The notes under the pieces: generated by a model
The model's input: only the letters and a program-made list of their open reading frames with translations
Told to the model about the DNA's origin: nothing
Databases searched by the model: none
In this document: positions 61,081-64,000 of the stretch, piece by piece
Position numbering within the stretch: position 1 is the first letter of the stretch
How the letters are laid out: each line of letters starts with the position of its first letter
Made by a program: the position numbers and the translations under genes
Source of the DNA: Parvularcula sp.
GTDB lineage: Bacteria; Pseudomonadota; Alphaproteobacteria; Caulobacterales; Parvularculaceae
Direction of reading: 5' to 3'
NCBI GenBank assembly: GCA_002704915.1
Contig: PAIP01000056.1
Span: forward strand, 42,905 to 106,904
DNA length: 64,000 nt

Positions 61081-61872
61081 ATGAGCGAAGAACCTTCCGT
61101 TCTCACCACAAAAGACGGGCCGGTGCTGATCATCACCATCAACCGGCCCGACCGGCGCAACGCCGTCGACAGCGAAACGGCGAAGACGCTGTTTCAAATC
61201 TTCAAAAACTTTGACGCAAACGACGATCTCGCCGTCGCTGTCCTCACCGGCGCGGGCGGGAATTTCTGCGCCGGAGCGGATCTGAAAGCGCTCGCCGCCG
61301 GCGATCAGCGCGACCTCTCCGTCGAAAGCGCGGCGATGAACACGCTGGCGCCCATGGGGCCCACAAGAATGCGGCTGACCAAGCCTGTGATCGCCGCGGT
61401 CGAAGGGTTCGCCGTCGCCGGCGGGATCGAGCTGGCGCTCTGGTGCGATATGCGCGTCGCCGCTGAAGGCGCCGCTTTCGGTGTTTTCTGCCGCCGCTTC
61501 GGCGTGCCGCTCATCGATCTCGGCACGGTGCGCCTGCCCCGCCTCATCGGCCATTCCCGGGCCATGGACCTCATTCTCACCGGCCGGCCGGTCGCCGCGA
61601 AAGAAGCCGTAGAGATCGGCCTTGCAAATCGCCTGACGCCCAAAGACGGCGCGCTCGGCGCTGCGCTGGAGCTCGCCAAAGACCTCGCCGCCCTGCCCCA
61701 GACCTGCATGCGCCATGACCGGCTTTCGGCGCTGGAACAGTGGGATCTTTCCGAAGACGCGGCCCTCAGCAATGAAATGCGCCTCGGCGTTGCGACCATC
61801 TCTTCGGGCGAGACGGCGTCGGGCGCGGCGGCCTTCACCCAGGGCGCAGGCCGTGGCGGCCAAAAAAGATAA
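61081..61872 (+). CDS. Crotonase-superfamily protein (EchA-like)
   Basis: A 263-residue protein of the enoyl-CoA hydratase/isomerase superfamily; starts at ATG 61081 (ATG 61072 is an alternative). The acyl-CoA/oxyanion site GAGGNFCAGADLKAL is near residue 60 and EGFAVAGGIELALWCDMRV near 105. The two catalytic glutamates of classical hydratases (in PExxxG and near LAMEMxLTG) are replaced: the segment reads CRRFGVPLIDLGTVRL, and the later site has Asp (RAMDLILTG). It may be an isomerase, hydrolase or an altered enzyme. It precedes parE by 99 bases. Confidence 0.85.
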   Translation: MSEEPSVLTTKDGPVLIITINRPDRRNAVDSETAKTLFQIFKNFDANDDLAVAVLTGAGGNFCAGADLKALAAGDQRDLSVESAAMNTLAPMGPTRMRLTKPVIAAVEGFAVAGGIELALWCDMRVAAEGAAFGVFCRRFGVPLIDLGTVRLPRLIGHSRAMDLILTGRPVAAKEAVEIGLANRLTPKDGALGAALELAKDLAALPQTCMRHDRLSALEQWDLSEDAALSNEMRLGVATISSGETASGAAAFTQGAGRGGQKR

Positions 61873-61971
61873 ACGGAACGCGGCTGACTTTTCCCCAAGT
61901 CTTTGCGCGCGGTCCAGAACCGGGCTAGATCGTGGGCTCCCTCTCACCCGTCCCACATGTAGCGAGTTCCG

Positions 61972-63972
61972 ATGGCAAAACGCGCCGCCCAGAAAAAAGA
62001 TTCCGATCTCTTCGACGACTATTCCGCCAAGGACATCGAGGTCCTTGAGGGGCTCGAACCGGTCAGGAAACGCCCGGGCATGTATATCGGCGGCACCGAC
62101 GAAAAGGCGCTGCATCATCTCTTCGCGGAAGTCCTCGACAATTCCATGGACGAGGCGGTCGCGGGGCACGCCACGCGCATTGAAGTTGAGTTGCACGACG
62201 ACGGCTATCTGGCGGTCAGCGACAATGGCCGCGGCATCCCTGTAGACCCGCATCCGAAATTCAAAAACAAATCGGCGCTCGAAGTCATCATGACCACGCT
62301 GCATTCGGGCGGCAAGTTCGAGGGCAAGGCTTACGTTACGTCGGGCGGCCTGCACGGCGTCGGCGTTTCGGTCGTCAACGCGCTTTCTGACGATCTCATC
62401 GTCGAAGTCTGCCGCGCGCGCACCATGTATCGCCAGACCTATGCCGAGGGGCAACCGCGCTCCAAGCTCGAAAAAGTCGGCCCCGCCCCGAACAAGCGCG
62501 GCACCATGGTGATGTTCCATCCGGACCCGAAAATCTTCGGCGCCAGCGCCAGGTTCAAACCGGCGCGCCTTTTCAAGATGGCGCGCTCCAAAGCCTATCT
62601 TTTCGGTGGGGTCGAGATCCGCTGGAAATGCGCCCAGTCCCTCATCAAGGACGACACGCCCGCCGAAGCCGTCTTTCATTTCGAAAGGGGGCTTACGGAT
62701 TATCTGAAAACCCTCGCGGGATCGAAGCCCACCGTCACCGAAGACATTTTCTCCGGCAAGGTGGAAAAGAAAGAAGACGGCGGCCACGGCAATGTGGAAT
62801 GGGCCGTCATCTGGGGCGCGGCGGGTTTCGGCTCGGCAGGAAACGACTCCGACGGCTTTGTCCATTCCTACTGCAACACCGTGCCGACGCCCGAAGGCGG
62901 CACCCATGAGGCGGGGCTGCGCGCCGCGCTGACCAAGGGCCTCAAAGGCTACGCCGAACTTGCAGGCGTCAAACGCGCGGCCAACATCACCGCCGAAGAC
63001 GTTCTCGGCACGGCGGGCGCCCTCCTCTCCGTCTTTGTCCGCAATCCGGAATTTCAGGGCCAGACCAAGGACAAGCTCGCAACCGCCGAGGCGCAGCGCA
63101 TTGTCGAAAACACCGTGCGCCCCGCTTTCGATCACTGGCTCGCCTCCAACCCGAAACAGGCGGGCGCGCTGGTGGACTGGGTCGCCGACCGCGCCGAAGA
63201 GCGCCAGCGCCGGCGCAAGGAAAAGGAAGTCTCGCGCCAGCAGGCGACGCGCAAGCTTCGCCTCCCCGGCAAGCTCGCCGACTGCTCTCAGAAAGATAGG
63301 TCGGGTACGGAGATTTTTCTGGTCGAGGGCGACTCGGCCGGCGGCTCCGCGAAACAGGCGCGGAACCGCGCGACGCAGGCAATCCTTCCCTTGCGCGGCA
63401 AGATCTTGAATGTGGCGAGCGCCAGCCGCGACAAGATCATGGCGAACCAGGAAATCGCCGACATTGTGCAGGCGCTGGGCGCCGGGACGGGTCCGAAATT
63501 CGACCTTGAAAATCTGCGCTATGAAAAAATCATCATCATGACCGACGCCGATGTGGACGGCGCCCATATCGCGGCGCTCCTCATCACCTTTTTTCACGAG
63601 GAAATGCCGGAACTCATTCGCGCCGGCCGGCTTTACATGGCGCAGCCGCCGCTGTTTCGCCTCACCGCCGGCGGAAAGTCCGTCTACGCCATGACGGAAG
63701 CCGAGCGCGACAAGCTGATGAAATCCGAATTCAAGGCGAACCAGAAGGTCGAGGTCGGCCGCTTCAAGGGCCTTGGCGAAATGATGCCGGCGCAACTCAA
63801 AGAAACCACCATGAACCCGGAAACGAGGCTCCTCGCCCGCGTCGTCATCGCCGAGGACAAGGAAAAAGACTGCGACACGCTGGTCGACCGCCTCATGGGC
63901 AAGAAAGCCGAAGCCCGCTTCCAGTTCATTCAGGAAAACGCGGCGTTTGTCAGGGACGAGTTGGATATTTAG
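61972..63972 (+). CDS. parE: DNA topoisomerase IV subunit B
   Basis: A 666-residue ATPase subunit of topoisomerase IV, which decatenates replicated chromosomes together with ParC. The GHKL fold has LEPVRKRPGMYIGGTDEKALHH, the ATP-binding EVLDNSMDEA and DNGRGIPVDPHPK. After a transducer domain come the TOPRIM motifs EIFLVEGDSAGGSAKQARNR and IIMTDADVDGAHIAALL. Length and the sequence GGKFEGKAYVTSGGLHGVG are those of ParE rather than GyrB. It ends 28 bases before the window edge. Confidence 0.97.
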   Translation: MAKRAAQKKDSDLFDDYSAKDIEVLEGLEPVRKRPGMYIGGTDEKALHHLFAEVLDNSMDEAVAGHATRIEVELHDDGYLAVSDNGRGIPVDPHPKFKNKSALEVIMTTLHSGGKFEGKAYVTSGGLHGVGVSVVNALSDDLIVEVCRARTMYRQTYAEGQPRSKLEKVGPAPNKRGTMVMFHPDPKIFGASARFKPARLFKMARSKAYLFGGVEIRWKCAQSLIKDDTPAEAVFHFERGLTDYLKTLAGSKPTVTEDIFSGKVEKKEDGGHGNVEWAVIWGAAGFGSAGNDSDGFVHSYCNTVPTPEGGTHEAGLRAALTKGLKGYAELAGVKRAANITAEDVLGTAGALLSVFVRNPEFQGQTKDKLATAEAQRIVENTVRPAFDHWLASNPKQAGALVDWVADRAEERQRRRKEKEVSRQQATRKLRLPGKLADCSQKDRSGTEIFLVEGDSAGGSAKQARNRATQAILPLRGKILNVASASRDKIMANQEIADIVQALGAGTGPKFDLENLRYEKIIIMTDADVDGAHIAALLITFFHEEMPELIRAGRLYMAQPPLFRLTAGGKSVYAMTEAERDKLMKSEFKANQKVEVGRFKGLGEMMPAQLKETTMNPETRLLARVVIAEDKEKDCDTLVDRLMGKKAEARFQFIQENAAFVRDELDI

Positions 63973-64000
63973 CTCCTTTCACCTCCCCCGCCCCGCGCCA

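Noticed and set aside
60961..63795. Open frame of 944 codons opposite parE and the crotonase gene
   Set aside because: Shadow of strongly coding GC-rich genes; repetitive composition and no domain.
1..64000. CRISPR array, transposon or intact prophage
   Set aside because: No regularly spaced repeats, transposase, integrase or phage structural genes were seen; the lone holin is the only phage-like gene.

Overview
The window is a dense, high-GC chromosomal segment of an alphaproteobacterium. The aroQ-accB-accC run, an NDUFA12-type complex I subunit, a bacterial ELM1-like protein, a DUF2155 protein, a gene-transfer-agent-type holin and a likely EcfG-type stress promoter all point that way. The left edge carries the end of an exosortase A (XrtA)/PEP-CTERM cluster, and a TipN-like polar protein may be present. 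A member of the Parvularculales or Caulobacterales and relatives fits best, but that placement is inference. I found no rRNA, tRNA, CRISPR array, insertion sequence or intact prophage.

Layout. 0-1.4 kb: FemAB-like tail and TIGR03087-type glycosyltransferase of the XrtA polysaccharide system. 1.4-6.5 kb: clpB with a heat-shock-type promoter, a small downstream gene, a DUF4386 membrane protein and a secreted metallo-beta-lactamase-fold hydrolase. 6.5-10 kb: thiS-thiG facing aroQ-accB-accC. 10-13.6 kb: a TetR/HlyD/ABC exporter operon with a likely operator. 13.6-20 kb: aat, a conserved block (NDUFA12, MlaD-like, DUF2155) and the B12-dependent ribonucleotide reductase nrdJ. 20-25.2 kb: pentapeptide-repeat protein, a lytic transglycosylase without signal peptide, thiO, a GTA-type holin and an antiporter. 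25.2-34.9 kb: stress-type PRC-barrel protein, kinase-like protein, TonB receptor, a voltage-gated channel with an unusual TLEGW filter, a long coiled-coil membrane protein, a histidine kinase and a YdeI-like protein.

34.9-41.4 kb: a complete MCE (Mla/LinKLMN-like) lipid transporter with a fused STAS-permease, then a CHASE2 protein whose cyclase domain has lost most catalytic residues. 41.4-45.6 kb: queC translationally coupled to an MFS transporter, cutA, msrA and an OB-OB-EF-hand exported protein. 45.6-50.8 kb: two glycosyltransferases, a lipoprotein-like hydrolase, and a MarR-GNAT pair. 50.8-52.7 kb: hppD and maiA of tyrosine degradation, divergent around a perfect 20-bp palindrome. 52.7-58.9 kb: gamma-carbonic anhydrase, ELM1-like protein, glnA, a fatty acid hydroxylase and a membrane-bound AraC regulator. 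59-64 kb: an ArsR-SRPBCC operon, a crotonase-family protein lacking the usual Glu pair, and parE.

Most genes are core metabolism or envelope functions. The envelope theme recurs: XrtA polysaccharide, MCE lipid transport in two places, an ABC exporter, a TonB receptor and two glycosyltransferases. No single large undescribed system is evident. The most promising leads are the TLEGW channel, the degenerate CHASE2-cyclase, the holin/transglycosylase pair around thiO, and several well-formed operators that link regulators to neighbouring genes.
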